Shown: piece after piece, positions 19,330-28,286 of the stretch | Position numbering within the stretch: position 1 is the first letter of the stretch | How the letters are laid out: every line of letters begins with the position of its first letter | Origin: Methylocystis sp. | GTDB taxonomy: Bacteria; Pseudomonadota; Alphaproteobacteria; Rhizobiales; Beijerinckiaceae | NCBI GenBank assembly: GCA_002929055.1 | Contig: PERY01000006.1 | Span: 41,978 to 105,977 of the forward strand | Direction of reading: 5' to 3' | Length of the DNA stretch: 64,000 bases | Notes under the pieces: generated by a model | Databases searched by the model: none | Seen by the model: the letters and a program-made list of their open reading frames with translations, nothing else | Told to the model about the DNA's origin: nothing | Translations under genes and position numbers: made by a program

Positions 19330-20448
19330 ATGCGGATTGGCGCACCCCGGGAAATCAAGAATAGCGAGTATCGCGTCGGCCTGACGCCCGCTTCCGTCGC
19401 CGAGTTGGTGCACGCGGGTCATGAGGTGCGCCTCGAAAGGGGGGCAGGCGAGGGCGCTGGCCTTTCCGACGAGGACTACACCAGCGCCGGAGCCGTTCTG
19501 GCTGAGTCTCCGGCCGATCTTTTCGCGTCGTGCGAACTCATCGTGAAGGTCAAGGAGCCGCAGGCTGTCGAGGTCGCCATGCTGCGCCCCGGACATATTC
19601 TTTTCACTTATCTGCACCTCGCCGCAGATGCATCGCTCACCCGCGCGCTCATGGCGAGCGGCGCGGTCTGCATCGCCTATGAGACCGTCACAGCGCCGGG
19701 CGGCGGCTTGCCGCTTCTGGCGCCGATGTCGGAGATCGCTGGCCGCCTTGCGCCGCAGATGGGCGCGCGTTTTCTCGAGAAGCCCGCTGGCGGCCGCGGA
19801 GTCCTGCTGGCAGGCGCGCCCGGCGTGCCCTCTGCGGAGGTTCTCGTGCTCGGCGCCGGAAGCGTCGGCGCGCAGGCGGCGACGATCGCTTTCGGCATGG
19901 GCGCGAGCCTTCTCGTCGCGGACCGAAACCCGGAGGCGCTACGCCGGCTCGAGGGAAAGCTCGGCGCGGCGGTCCAGACGATCTATTCCACGCGCACGGC
20001 GATCGCGGAGGCCATCCGGCGCGCCGATCTCGTCATTTGCGCCGCTCTGACGCCGGGCGCGAAAGCGCCTGTGCTCGTCACGCGCGAGATGCTGTCGACC
20101 ATGAAGCGCGGCGCCGTCATCGTAGATGTCGCTATCGACCAGGGCGGTTCTTGTGAGACGTCGCGTCCGACAAGTCATTCCGACCCGGTCTATGTCGTCG
20201 ATGGGATCGTGCATTATTGCGTGACAAACATGCCCGGCGTGGTGCCGCGCACGTCGACCTTCGCGCTCAACAATGCGACGCTACCCTTTGTGTTGGCGCT
20301 GGCGAATAAAGGATGGCGAGACGCTGTGCGAGACGACGTTCACTTGCGCGCGGGACTTGAAATCGCGGCTGGCAAGCTCTTTTCCGTCCCGGTGGCCGCT
20401 GCTCATGGCCTGCATCTAAGCTCGATTTCCGATGTATTGTCTGGTTAA
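19330..20448 (+). CDS. ald: Alanine dehydrogenase
   Basis: A 372-residue NAD-dependent enzyme interconverting L-alanine and pyruvate plus ammonia. It begins MRIGAPREIKNSEYRVGLTP, with the substrate-binding Arg and Lys (KVKEPQ) of the AlaDH/PNT fold; the catalytic His is in FTYLHLAAD and the NAD site is VLVLGAGSVGAQAA. The conserved segment VIVDVAIDQGG is present near residue 265. In one-carbon-using alphaproteobacteria it can serve ammonia assimilation (inference). Confidence 0.95.
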   Translation: MRIGAPREIKNSEYRVGLTPASVAELVHAGHEVRLERGAGEGAGLSDEDYTSAGAVLAESPADLFASCELIVKVKEPQAVEVAMLRPGHILFTYLHLAADASLTRALMASGAVCIAYETVTAPGGGLPLLAPMSEIAGRLAPQMGARFLEKPAGGRGVLLAGAPGVPSAEVLVLGAGSVGAQAATIAFGMGASLLVADRNPEALRRLEGKLGAAVQTIYSTRTAIAEAIRRADLVICAALTPGAKAPVLVTREMLSTMKRGAVIVDVAIDQGGSCETSRPTSHSDPVYVVDGIVHYCVTNMPGVVPRTSTFALNNATLPFVLALANKGWRDAVRDDVHLRAGLEIAAGKLFSVPVAAAHGLHLSSISDVLSG

Positions 20449-20462
20449 CAAGATATTAAACG

Positions 20463-20489
20463 TTGACAATCACCTGTCTCATTTAAGAT
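20463..20489 (+). promoter_or_regulatory. AT-rich region with possible promoter of the Rem/FtcR-like regulator
   Basis: The 168-base gap between ald and the regulator is markedly AT-rich compared with its surroundings. It holds TTGACA (20463-20468) and TAAGAT (20484-20489), 15 bases apart, a shorter spacing than ideal. Other -10-like hexamers (TATCAT, TACTAT) follow, so the exact promoter is uncertain. Confidence 0.35.
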
Positions 20490-20616
20490 ATCACTGTATC
20501 ATATCCAATTGTTTACTATCACTAAGCTGTTGACCAGAGGGATTCCGCGCTTTTAATTGAGAGCGTCAGCCGATTCGAGGCGGCCAGGATTCATCAGCAA
20601 ACGCCGGAGCAAATGC

Positions 20617-21330
20617 ATGTTCATCATCGTCGACGAGCGTGATCTCGTAACGAATGGATACGCCTGTCGGTTCGATCAGGAAGGCGTCGCCTCGGCGGGT
20701 TTTCGTCCTGGGCCGTTCCGCGACTGGGTCGACTCCGCGGTTGAGGGGGATGTGCAGGCGATCGAAGCGTTCCTGATCGGCGAATGCCCGGAGCGCGAGG
20801 AAATCCCGCGCCTCATCAGGCGTCGGTCGCAGGCGCCTGTCATCGCGATGAACGATGCGCCGTCGCTCGAGCAAACGTTGGGGTTGTTCAGCGCCGGCGT
20901 CGACGACGTCGTCCGCAAGCCGGTGCATGTGCGAGAAATACTTGCACGTGTGCACGCCATTCGGCGCCGGGCCGAGGCCCGCCGCGACTTTGCGACGGTC
21001 GGCGGCGTGCAGGTTTTCTTCAACGGCAGCGATCCCATCGTCGGCGGCGAGGTTATGCCCCTGCCGCGCCGCGAGCGCCGCATTCTGGAGTATCTCGCGC
21101 TCAATCGCGGACGGCGAATGACCAAGGCGCAGATCTTCAACGCCGTGTACGGGCTCTTCGATGACGAAGTCGAGGAGAACGTCATCGAAAGTCACATCAG
21201 CAAGCTGCGCAAGAAGCTGCGCGCGAAGCTCGGCTACGACGCCATCGATTCCCAGCGGTTCCTCGGCTATCTTCTCGTTGCGCCCCAGGGAGCCTCGTTC
21301 GAGTGCGCGGATTTGCGCGCTGCTGGCTAA
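20617..21330 (+). CDS. ftcR: Flagellar transcriptional regulator, Rem/FtcR-like (OmpR family)
   Basis: A 237-residue response-regulator-like protein. It begins [15 protein letters not shown], as in FtcR of Brucella and Rem of Sinorhizobium, which activate flagellar genes. The N-terminal receiver-like domain (1-~115) lacks an obvious phospho-acceptor Asp where one is expected ([11 protein letters not shown]), but keeps the Lys-Pro near [10 protein letters not shown]. The C-terminal winged-helix domain contains [23 protein letters not shown] and [17 protein letters not shown] 20617 gives the family start. It sits beside a large flagellar operon on the other strand, which is its likely target. 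Confidence 0.85.
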   Translation: MFIIVDERDLVTNGYACRFDQEGVASAGFRPGPFRDWVDSAVEGDVQAIEAFLIGECPEREEIPRLIRRRSQAPVIAMNDAPSLEQTLGLFSAGVDDVVRKPVHVREILARVHAIRRRAEARRDFATVGGVQVFFNGSDPIVGGEVMPLPRRERRILEYLALNRGRRMTKAQIFNAVYGLFDDEVEENVIESHISKLRKKLRAKLGYDAIDSQRFLGYLLVAPQGASFECADLRAAG

Positions 21331-21356
21331 GCCAGTTTGCGCCGCGCCGTCGCTCG

Positions 21357-21782
21357 TCAATCGCGAATGAGCCCCCTGGGCGTCACGACAGTCCATTTCC
21401 CGCCGCGCTGATAGATCGAAGCGACCGTTCCAAGTCCTTCGACTGGCGCGCCTGGCGCCACGCGCCGTAGCCGCCCTTCGGGCAAGCGTATGAGCGCGCC
21501 TGTCGGATCCGCTTGAATGATCCGATAGCCGCGGAGTACGCCGTCGGGAAATGCGCTCGTGGTCGAACCGATTGGCGTATAATCTATTTGTGGAATCTGC
21601 CCGCGCCGCGCGGCAGGCCTCGCATATATCGCGAGATGCTCGATCCCGGAGATTTGCGGGGACTGAGCCGGCCCCGACGTCATCTGCGCCGCAAAGACGA
21701 CGCTGGCGGCGGCCAGCGAAACTCCGGTGAGACGCAGGCCTGTCTCCGTTATGTCCAGGCTCTTTGGCAGCTTGAAAAACAT
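21357..21782 (-). CDS. Membrane-anchored protein of unknown function near flagellar genes
   Basis: A 141-residue protein. Residues ~17-40 form one hydrophobic segment (GLRLTGVSLAAASVVFAAQM) and the rest is predicted periplasmic, ending with a beta-rich part (LRRVAPGAPVEGLGTVASIYQRGGKWTVVTP). No domain is named; the terminal part looks like a small beta domain of the type seen in export-channel accessory proteins. ATG 21782 is preferred to a TTG at 21797. It converges tail to tail with the FtcR-like gene, 26 bases apart. Confidence 0.6.
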   Translation of the reverse strand: MFFKLPKSLDITETGLRLTGVSLAAASVVFAAQMTSGPAQSPQISGIEHLAIYARPAARRGQIPQIDYTPIGSTTSAFPDGVLRGYRIIQADPTGALIRLPEGRLRRVAPGAPVEGLGTVASIYQRGGKWTVVTPRGLIRD

Positions 21783-21934
21783 TCGCCTCTCTCTCAAAAT
21801 ATTCCGCGCGACAATAACATTCTTTCGATTTCGTGAAGCTGAAGCGCGAAATTTCGCATAAAGGGAATGGGAGGAAAGCCTGGAGAAAGCCCGCCGGAAT
21901 AGGCTCGAAGCGCTGATACGAAGAGAGGTTCGTC

Positions 21935-22204
21935 ATGCACCCGATTACGCAACTCGACCAACTCCGCAGGCAGATGGCGGAGGAGCTCACGCAGAATCCG
22001 GAATACCGTGCGCTCAAGATAATGGAACGCTTCATCGCCGAAATGTCGGCGGTCTACGATGACGCGAGGCAGGTGGACGACAAGACGGAGTCCGACCATG
22101 CCGAGCGCAAGATCGCTCAGGCGATCGAGAACCATCTGAAGAACGAAAGCGCGCCGGCGATCGTTCGCAATGCGACCTATCTCCCGGTGCATCGAGTCGC
22201 GTAA
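21935..22204 (+). CDS. Small hypothetical helical protein
   Basis: An 89-residue, mostly helical, charged protein (ITQLDQLRRQMAEELTQN and ERKIAQAIENHLKN) without recognised domain. A good ribosome-binding site (AGAGAGG, 7 bases before ATG 21935) and typical codon use support it. It is embedded on the plus strand between minus-strand flagellar-region genes, so a link to motility is possible but unproven. Confidence 0.6.
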   Translation: MHPITQLDQLRRQMAEELTQNPEYRALKIMERFIAEMSAVYDDARQVDDKTESDHAERKIAQAIENHLKNESAPAIVRNATYLPVHRVA

Positions 22205-22244
22205 TCAGCCGCGTGCGCGCAACCGCAGAGGTTGCGCGCAGTTC

Positions 22245-22694
22245 TCAGCGAGGCAGATCTTCTCGCGGAACAAAGGAGACGTTGCGAACGAGCGTCTCCT
22301 TGACGACCGAGCGCCCCATCCGGCGATTGACGTTCTCGGTCAGCTGCAGGCTGAGCTTCGAGAGGTCCGTCTTCTGCAGATTGGTGAAGTCGATCTGCGT
22401 ATCGCTGTAAATCAAACGAAATGCCTCATCCATAAAAAAGCTTTCCGGATCCAGGCTCGGCGTGTCGTGTCCCTCGCTGGCAAATCTCACGAAGCTAAAC
22501 TCCGCCGAGACATAGCCTTTCACAGCGCCACCTGCGATAATGGGGACAGTGACCGGCCTGATCTTGTGCTCGAGCGCCTTCTCGACGTGCTCGGATGTCC
22601 CGCCGGGGTTCCGGCTGCGCCACTGGACGCCGAGGTAGGTTCCGCCGAGGGTGACCGCGCAGGTCCAGAGTCCGGCCAGCAATATCTTCAGCAT
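22245..22694 (-). CDS. Membrane-anchored FliL-like protein, last gene of the flagellar operon
   Basis: A 149-residue protein with one N-terminal membrane segment (LKILLAGLWTCAVTLGGTYLG) and a periplasmic domain. The pattern of a single anchor followed by an alpha/beta domain ending in LSKLSLQLTENVNRRMG...LVRNVSFV recalls FliL, a stator-associated flagellar protein, but identity is too weak to assign. It starts two bases after the stop of the preceding gene, so it belongs to the same transcription unit. Confidence 0.6.
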   Translation of the reverse strand: MLKILLAGLWTCAVTLGGTYLGVQWRSRNPGGTSEHVEKALEHKIRPVTVPIIAGGAVKGYVSAEFSFVRFASEGHDTPSLDPESFFMDEAFRLIYSDTQIDFTNLQKTDLSKLSLQLTENVNRRMGRSVVKETLVRNVSFVPREDLPR

Positions 22695-22696
22695 GT

Positions 22697-23065
22697 TCAG
22701 CGCCGCGCGGTCCCATTCTTACTATAGGTGCCGTCTGACTCATCTTCGAGAATCTTTTCGATGAGCAGCGCTGAAATCTCCTGCATGGCGCGAAGGCGCA
22801 GCCCTAGAGCGTCCGCGTTCTCCGCGAGGGCCGTGCGAAAGTGCGCGATAGCGCCCCGGGCGGCGACGCGGCTGTCCAGAGGCGCCATGCGCAGCATCTG
22901 CGTCAGTTCGACAAGCGCATGGGATTTGCGCTGATTGAAGGCCTCGAAATCGATCTCGCCTGGATCGGCCGCAGCGCGCGTTTCGGCTTCGACGAGCGCC
23001 TTCAGACGCTCGACGCAGCGACGCAGCGCATCGCCGGTTGCATGTGCGTCAGCATCTGCGCTCAT
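22697..23065 (-). CDS. Helical flagellar-operon protein, FlgN-like candidate chaperone
   Basis: A 122-residue cytoplasmic, almost wholly helical protein (RCVERLKALVEAETRAAADPGEIDFEAF as N-terminal helices; LGLRLRAMQEISALLIEKIL at the C-terminus, followed by DGTYSKNGT). Length, helix layout and the C-terminal amphipathic helix suit a FlgN-type export chaperone for FlgK/FlgL, which are encoded in the same operon. That role is inferred. ATG 23065 is preferred; the longer frame overlaps flgJ. Confidence 0.55.
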   Translation of the reverse strand: MSADADAHATGDALRRCVERLKALVEAETRAAADPGEIDFEAFNQRKSHALVELTQMLRMAPLDSRVAARGAIAHFRTALAENADALGLRLRAMQEISALLIEKILEDESDGTYSKNGTARR

Positions 23066-23117
23066 GGCAAGATTTCCGGAAGCCGGAGATGTCCGCGCCT
23101 GCACGTTGCAGCATCGC

Positions 23118-23534
23118 TCATGTGTTTGATCCATTCCAGTCGTCGAGCGCCTTCTGGAGACCTATGCCGCCAGCGTGAGCGAGTTGCACGCCAAGCTGTT
23201 CGGCCATCATCGAACGCCAGACGTTCGCCGAAGCGCCGGAGCCAAAGGCGCCGCTGTCTTCCTTCGGCAGAAGAGATTCCAGCCAGCTCTGCAGGATGAA
23301 AGCCTCGAATTTCTCGGCTGCCTTCCTGGCGGTCGGGGACTCATCGCGTGAGTGGGAGGCGTGAATCCTCTCCGCTGCAACGCGCGGGGGCGAGACATCG
23401 AGGCTTGCGGCAAAGCGTGTTTGCACCGGCGCGGCCGCCGTTGCGTCAAGGCGCTTCATCGCCTGGCTCAGCTTCTGCGGCTCGGCGGCGCGGGCCACGC
23501 CCGCGACAAGATCCGTTGCAGGAAATATCGACAT
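23118..23534 (-). CDS. flgJ: FlgJ-type rod-binding protein (no muramidase domain)
   Basis: A 138-residue protein. The C-terminal part ARKAAEKFEAFILQSWLESLLP...GSGASANVWRSMMAEQLGVQLA is the rod-binding domain of FlgJ, which caps rod assembly in the periplasm. The peptidoglycan-hydrolase domain of enterobacterial FlgJ is absent, as is normal in alphaproteobacteria. ATG 23534 is used, as the 11 residues upstream are not conserved-looking. It is in the same minus-strand operon, 48 bases after the FliJ-like gene. Confidence 0.8.
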   Translation of the reverse strand: MSIFPATDLVAGVARAAEPQKLSQAMKRLDATAAAPVQTRFAASLDVSPPRVAAERIHASHSRDESPTARKAAEKFEAFILQSWLESLLPKEDSGAFGSGASANVWRSMMAEQLGVQLAHAGGIGLQKALDDWNGSNT

Positions 23535-23582
23535 GGTTCTCCGAGAATGGACTCGCCAAAAGGTCAATTGAAAACTAGCAAA

Positions 23583-23972
23583 TCAGACTTGCGGCGCCCT
23601 GACACTCGGCAACCCCGCCAGACGGCGCAGTTCGGCGACGGACGTGGCGCGCCGCAATGCGATCTCTTTTTGCCCGACCAGGGTTTCGAGCAGTTTCGCC
23701 TGCCTTCCAAACTGCATCGCGCGCGCCTTCTGCGCGGCTCTTGCCGCTCTTAGTTCGGTCGATCGGCATGCAAGCATCACGAGCTGGCGCTCCATCAATT
23801 CTGGAGCAATGCGGGCGGCGCCAAGCAGTTCGATCGCTTTTCGTTCGCTGTCGCGCACCTCCGCAAGATCGATTTCGATCTGCTTGAGGCGGCTCTTCTC
23901 GAGGCGCCAGAGTTGATGGCTCGAGGCTACTGCACGCTGCAAGCGGTGGAGACAGAACTCCGCGTCAGTCAT
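23583..23972 (-). CDS. FliJ-like coiled-coil flagellar export protein
   Basis: A 129-residue charged, coiled-coil protein (LEKSRLKQIEIDLAEVRDSERKAIELL; then a second helix with RAAQKARAMQFGRQAKLLETLVGQK). Size and fold match FliJ, the stalk-like component of the flagellar export ATPase, and its position immediately after fliR agrees with the S. meliloti-type operon. Sequence similarity to FliJ is low, as usual for this family. Its start overlaps fliR by eight bases. Confidence 0.6.
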   Translation of the reverse strand: MTDAEFCLHRLQRAVASSHQLWRLEKSRLKQIEIDLAEVRDSERKAIELLGAARIAPELMERQLVMLACRSTELRAARAAQKARAMQFGRQAKLLETLVGQKEIALRRATSVAELRRLAGLPSVRAPQV

Positions 23973-24714
23973 TCAAAGCCATCCTGAAATGCGACGAGAA
24001 GGCGGTGAAGAAATCGGCGTAAAGGAGCGAAAAGGCGTAGAGCCCGAGCAAGATGACCAGCGGGCTTGCGACGAAATAGACCTGAATCTGCGGAGTCAAT
24101 TTGGAAAGGAGGCCAAGACCCAAATTGACTATGAGCCCGAAGATGAGAAATGGACTGCAAACACGTAATGCGAGTAGATGCGCCTGAGAAAGTGCGCGCG
24201 TCAATTCGAGCAGTAAGCCCCCGGCTCCAGGCCCCTGCAGAATTGGAGCCGCGTCGTAAGAGCCGTATAGGGCGCGAATGATTTCGAAATGGCCGTCTGT
24301 GACGAAGACGATCGTCAGCGCGGATGTCGTGATGAAAGTGGATAGCGCCGGGGCGGCCTCCGCCTCCATGATCGGAGCGCCGAAAATGTTCCCAAGTCCG
24401 AACGTCATGGCGACGCTGGCGGCGAGGGTCTCGAGGGCGAGAAAGTAAAATCTCGCCAGCAATCCAAGCGCCACGCCAATCGCCATTTCAACGAGAATCG
24501 TCGCGAGCATTCCGGAGGGGTCGGAATGCAGAAAGACAGTCGTGAACTTTTCCATCAGAGGCGGCGCAATCGACAATGTGAGGCCGATGGAAAGGTATAG
24601 GCGCATGAGGACCGGCGTGCGCTCCGTGGAAAAGCCGGGGGCCGCCATGATGCAGCCCCCGACGCGGCAAAAGACGACGAAGGTGGACAGGACCACATCA
24701 TCTGCCCCGATCAC
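23965..24714 (-). CDS. fliR: Flagellar biosynthetic protein FliR
   Basis: A 249-residue export-gate membrane protein with about six helices ([22 protein letters not shown] at the start; LLVELTR-like and [29 protein letters not shown] segments, the latter a FliR hallmark near residue 195). With FliP and FliQ it forms the channel through which flagellar subunits pass. Start is GTG 24714, overlapping the flhA stop by four bases. Confidence 0.93.
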   Translation of the reverse strand: MIGADDVVLSTFVVFCRVGGCIMAAPGFSTERTPVLMRLYLSIGLTLSIAPPLMEKFTTVFLHSDPSGMLATILVEMAIGVALGLLARFYFLALETLAASVAMTFGLGNIFGAPIMEAEAAPALSTFITTSALTIVFVTDGHFEIIRALYGSYDAAPILQGPGAGGLLLELTRALSQAHLLALRVCSPFLIFGLIVNLGLGLLSKLTPQIQVYFVASPLVILLGLYAFSLLYADFFTAFSSHFRMALND

Positions 24715-26798
24715 GAGATCGATCCCAGCGATCTGACGTCGACGCCGCTCGCTATTTCGAGATGCGACAGGACGGCCTGCGAGGGGAAGGGTCGGCTCAG
24801 CATCAGCCGCACATAGGGCCGGGCCTCTGGTGTCGAGAGAATCGCGAAGCTTTCCCCGCGCTCGATGAGCTCCCGTATGACGGCGCCCGCCTCCGCCGCA
24901 AACTTCTCCACTTGCGCAGGATCGGCGTCGAAGCCGATAAGGTCGCCCTTCGAATCCCGCTTGATGCGTTCATGGAAGAACATATCCCAGCGGGCGCCGA
25001 GCCGAAGAACGCCGAGCGATCCGTTGACCGAAAGATCGCTGCACATCTGTGACGCAAGCCTCGTGCGAACATGCTCGACGATTGGCTCCGCACGCCGGGC
25101 GAATGGCGCAACTTCCGCGACCGCCTCGAGTATCAGCGGCAGGTTGCGGATGGAGACACGCTCGACCAAAAGCAGCTTGAGGACAGCGTGCAGGGTGGAA
25201 TGCGTTATCAGACCCGGGATCATGTCATCAACCAGCCGCCGGTATTCCGGATCGAGCCGATCGATCAATCCGCGCATATCCTTGTAGGTGAGAAGCTGCG
25301 CAAGATTGTTCCTCAGGACTTCGGAGAGATGCGTCAGAAGCACCGAAACCGCATCGACAGGCGTAAAGCCCTGCCGCTTCGCTTCCTCCACCATGCCATC
25401 GGCAATCCACATGGCGCGCATACCGAAGGCGGGGTCCAGCGCGTCCTCGCCAGCAAGGTCCGGCGCAGCGCCGCGCCCGATGATCACGAGCTGCCGCTTG
25501 AGGGGCAGCTCGCGTGTCGCGGCGAGTGCGCCATGAATGCGAATTTCGTAATGCTTCGGCGTCACCTCGAGATCATCGGCGAGCCTGATCTCGGGAAAGA
25601 CGAATCCGTAGTCTCTTGCGAACTTCCGCCGCATCCTGAAAACGCGCTGTCCGAGTTCGGCCTGCGACGCGAGAAGCCCCGCCCAGATCTGCTTGCCGAG
25701 TCGCAGTTCGACAGAAGCAATGAGCAACACGTCTCGCGCGGATTCTCTTGCTTCTCTCTGCGCCTCCCGCTCGAGGGCCTGTTGGCTTTCAATCTCCAGG
25801 AGGCGGGTCTTTTCCGCTTCCTTCGGGATGAGATAGGCGATGAAGGCCATCACGCAGCCGAGCGCGGCGAAAGGCGTGAGCGGCAGACCCGGAATGAGCG
25901 CCAGGACGAACATCAGCGCCGCCGCGACGAGCAACGCGCGTGGATACATGCCGAACTGCCGGAGAATGTTCTGCTCTGCGGACCCGCGCGTGCTGCCCTT
26001 CGAGACGAGAAGTCCGGCTGAAAGTGAGACGATGAGCGCGGGAATCTGCGACACGAGCCCGTCGCCAACCGAAAGCTTCGTGTAGACGTCGGCTGCGGAC
26101 GACAAGGTCATGCCATGACGGGTGACGCCGATGACAATTCCCCCGAATATATTGACCGCAAGGATGATGAGACCAGCGATCGCATCGCCGCGAACGAACT
26201 TCGACGCCCCGTCCATCGAACCGAAAAATGCGCTCTCCTCTTCAAGTTCCTGCCGGCGAATTTGCGCTTGCCGTTCGTCGACCAAGCCCGCTGAGAGGTC
26301 TGCATCGATCGCCATCTGCTTGCCGGGAATAGCATCGAGCGTGAAGCGTGCGCCGACCTCGGCGATGCGCGTCGCGCCCTTTGTGATTACGAGGAAGTTT
26401 ACCGTGACGATGATCGCGAAGACAGTGAGGCCGATGACGAAGTCGCCGCTCATCACAAGCCGCGCGAAGCCGCTGATGATGTAACCGGCCGCGGCAGGCC
26501 CTTCCGAGCCATTCGACAGAATGAGGCGGGTCGTGGCGATGTTGAGCGAGAGTCTCAGGATCGTGGCAATGAGAAGAACGGTCGGAAATGACGAAAAATC
26601 CAGCGGCTTCTGTATCCACAGCGAGATCATCAGAATGAGAACAGACAAGCCAATCGAGATTGCGAGGCCGGCGTCGAGCAGGAAGGGCGGGATAGGCAGA
26701 AAGAAGACGCAGAGAATGAAGACGATCGATAGAGCGAAGCCGATATCTTTGGACGATGCGCGCTCTGTGCGCCCGGACTTCACGCTTATGGCGGACAT
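24711..26798 (-). CDS. flhA: Flagellar biosynthesis protein FlhA
   Basis: A 695-residue export-gate protein. Eight N-terminal helices (~20-320) include the FHIPEP region segments [22 protein letters not shown], a cytoplasmic loop that couples proton flow to export. The C-terminal cytoplasmic domain (~360-695) forms the nonameric ring that docks chaperone-substrate complexes. Length is normal. It overlaps fliR by four bases and follows fliQ by 27 bases. Confidence 0.97.
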   Translation of the reverse strand: MSAISVKSGRTERASSKDIGFALSIVFILCVFFLPIPPFLLDAGLAISIGLSVLILMISLWIQKPLDFSSFPTVLLIATILRLSLNIATTRLILSNGSEGPAAAGYIISGFARLVMSGDFVIGLTVFAIIVTVNFLVITKGATRIAEVGARFTLDAIPGKQMAIDADLSAGLVDERQAQIRRQELEEESAFFGSMDGASKFVRGDAIAGLIILAVNIFGGIVIGVTRHGMTLSSAADVYTKLSVGDGLVSQIPALIVSLSAGLLVSKGSTRGSAEQNILRQFGMYPRALLVAAALMFVLALIPGLPLTPFAALGCVMAFIAYLIPKEAEKTRLLEIESQQALEREAQREARESARDVLLIASVELRLGKQIWAGLLASQAELGQRVFRMRRKFARDYGFVFPEIRLADDLEVTPKHYEIRIHGALAATRELPLKRQLVIIGRGAAPDLAGEDALDPAFGMRAMWIADGMVEEAKRQGFTPVDAVSVLLTHLSEVLRNNLAQLLTYKDMRGLIDRLDPEYRRLVDDMIPGLITHSTLHAVLKLLLVERVSIRNLPLILEAVAEVAPFARRAEPIVEHVRTRLASQMCSDLSVNGSLGVLRLGARWDMFFHERIKRDSKGDLIGFDADPAQVEKFAAEAGAVIRELIERGESFAILSTPEARPYVRLMLSRPFPSQAVLSHLEIASGVDVRSLGSIS

Positions 26799-26825
26799 CG
26801 TTGCGCTCCTTCGGCCGCGTCGGTT

Positions 26826-27092
26826 CTAGAACCCGGTCTCGATTCGCGAGTATACGAACTGGGCCAGCGCGCCGATCTTAGAGCCGAAGAAGGGGGCGGC
26901 GAGACCGAGGACGGCGATCATGGCGACAATCTTGGGGACGAAAGTGAGCGTCATCTCCTGGACCTGAGTCAGCGCCTGCAAAAGCGCGATCAGGACGCCG
27001 ACGGTCATCGCGGCGGCAACGAGCGGTCCCGAAACGACAAGAATCGTTACGATCGCCCGTTGAACGATTTCGAGAGCCTCCGCTTCATTCAT
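26826..27092 (-). CDS. fliQ: Flagellar biosynthetic protein FliQ
   Basis: An 88-residue two-helix export-gate protein (AIVTILVVSGPLVAAAMTVGVLIALLQALTQVQEMTLTFVPK is spread over both helices, with the invariant LQALTQVQEMTLTFVPK loop). Start is ATG 27092; a longer frame upstream lies over flgD. It sits one base after flgD and is followed by flhA. Confidence 0.95.
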   Translation of the reverse strand: MNEAEALEIVQRAIVTILVVSGPLVAAAMTVGVLIALLQALTQVQEMTLTFVPKIVAMIAVLGLAAPFFGSKIGALAQFVYSRIETGF

Positions 27093-27093
27093 G

Positions 27094-27498
27094 TCAGCTG
27101 ATCGAAACGCCGGGAACGAGCGCGAGATCGCGTCCATCCTTCAGATGTGCGATCATTCCACGGTCGCTGAGGGTCACGGAGTCGACGATCCCCTTCGTCG
27201 CGTCGTCAGGCGATGCGACAGTGCGTCCCAGGAGCGCACTTGCCTGAGAAAGACTGGCGTTATCGCGTAGCGTGGCGAGCAGCGAATTGGTGTGCACCGC
27301 TTGTTCCACGTTCGCGAATGTAGCAAGCTGAGTGACGGTCTGTGTGGGATCGAGAGGCTTCATCGGATCCTGGTTTTTCAGCTGCGTCACGAGCAGTTGC
27401 AGGAAGGCGTCGAAGTTTCCCGCCGTTTGAGAAGTGCGCGCGGAAGTATCGCGAGACGTTGTATTTGTGCTCGTGGGTTGAATGAGCATCGTAGTCAT
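27094..27498 (-). CDS. flgD: Flagellar hook-capping protein FlgD (short form)
   Basis: A 134-residue protein with the conserved N-terminal export and cap segment FDAFLQLLVTQLKNQDPMKPLD and QLATFANVEQ. It scaffolds hook polymerisation at the growing tip. At 134 residues it lacks the second half (Tudor/FnIII-like domains) of the ~230-residue E. coli protein; short forms are normal in Rhizobiales. It lies between flbT and fliQ in the operon. Confidence 0.93.
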   Translation of the reverse strand: MTTMLIQPTSTNTTSRDTSARTSQTAGNFDAFLQLLVTQLKNQDPMKPLDPTQTVTQLATFANVEQAVHTNSLLATLRDNASLSQASALLGRTVASPDDATKGIVDSVTLSDRGMIAHLKDGRDLALVPGVSIS

Positions 27499-27509
27499 GA
27501 TCTTTCCTT

Positions 27510-27914
27510 TCAGGCGTGCTCGCGTGAAGCGAGCGATTCGCCGGGAAGCGCCTGTTCAAGGGGGAAAAGCGCGCGAACGGATTTGAGCGCTTCGAACATT
27601 CGTCCCTCATTGACGTAGCCCGTCGTAAGCGAGAGACCGCTGGAAATTCCTGGGTGACGCGACGCCGTCCGAAGGGAGCCGAGCAAATCGCGGCACAGAT
27701 CGAGAGCCGCTTCGCAGTCGTTGGGCGCGATCAGCGTCGCCTGAATGGCGAAATAGAGCCGCTTCAGGGGCGTTGAAGCATCCTGCTGTTGCATGACGTG
27801 ATTTTCGAGGAGAAAGGTGACGTCATTCATGAGTTCGAGGCAGACTTTACGGTCCACCCGGATGACGGCGCCATTGATGAATATCCGTTCGCCGCGTCGC
27901 AGGGAAATGTTCAT
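27510..27914 (-). CDS. flbT: Flagellum biosynthesis repressor FlbT
   Basis: A 134-residue protein starting MNISLRRGERIFINGAVIRV, typical of FlbT, which binds flagellin mRNA and blocks translation in Caulobacter until the hook is complete. It lies one base downstream of flaF, its functional antagonist; the pair is characteristic of alphaproteobacteria. Confidence 0.93.
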   Translation of the reverse strand: MNISLRRGERIFINGAVIRVDRKVCLELMNDVTFLLENHVMQQQDASTPLKRLYFAIQATLIAPNDCEAALDLCRDLLGSLRTASRHPGISSGLSLTTGYVNEGRMFEALKSVRALFPLEQALPGESLASREHA

Positions 27915-27915
27915 G

Positions 27916-28263
27916 TCAGATCAGCCCGTCCGAGATGAGTTGGTTGACGTCGATTAGGGCGTCGAAATTGGCGGAATCACCACGGTCGATCATGTCGGCC
28001 TCCCGGCAGATCCAAAGTCCGATGGAAATGAGCGAAGCCCGCAGTTCGGCGGGAAGCGCATTCTCTTCGTTGCGAAGATCACTCATGAGGAGGGTCCAAA
28101 GGCGCCGCAGTAAATCGGTCGCTTCAAAGGCTTCCGGCGTGGAGGCGCCGCTGGCTCTCGCCGCGACGAGCTTGGCGATCGCAGAGTCGAGCGCCTGTTT
28201 CTCTCTGGCCCTGGCCCGCGATCCGGATTCGTTGGCGATTTCGGCGTAGACGTTCTGATACAT
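27916..28263 (-). CDS. flaF: Flagellar biosynthesis regulator FlaF
   Basis: A 115-residue helical protein (MYQNVYAEIANESGSRARARE...LDSAIAKLVAAR...LRRLWTLLMSDL, with LISIGLWICRE) matching FlaF, which is needed for flagellin translation or secretion and works against FlbT. ATG 28263 is the family start; a longer overlapping frame upstream is a shadow of flgL. Confidence 0.92.
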   Translation of the reverse strand: MYQNVYAEIANESGSRARAREKQALDSAIAKLVAARASGASTPEAFEATDLLRRLWTLLMSDLRNEENALPAELRASLISIGLWICREADMIDRGDSANFDALIDVNQLISDGLI

Positions 28264-28286
28264 CACGGTCCTGTCGTCGATCTGGT

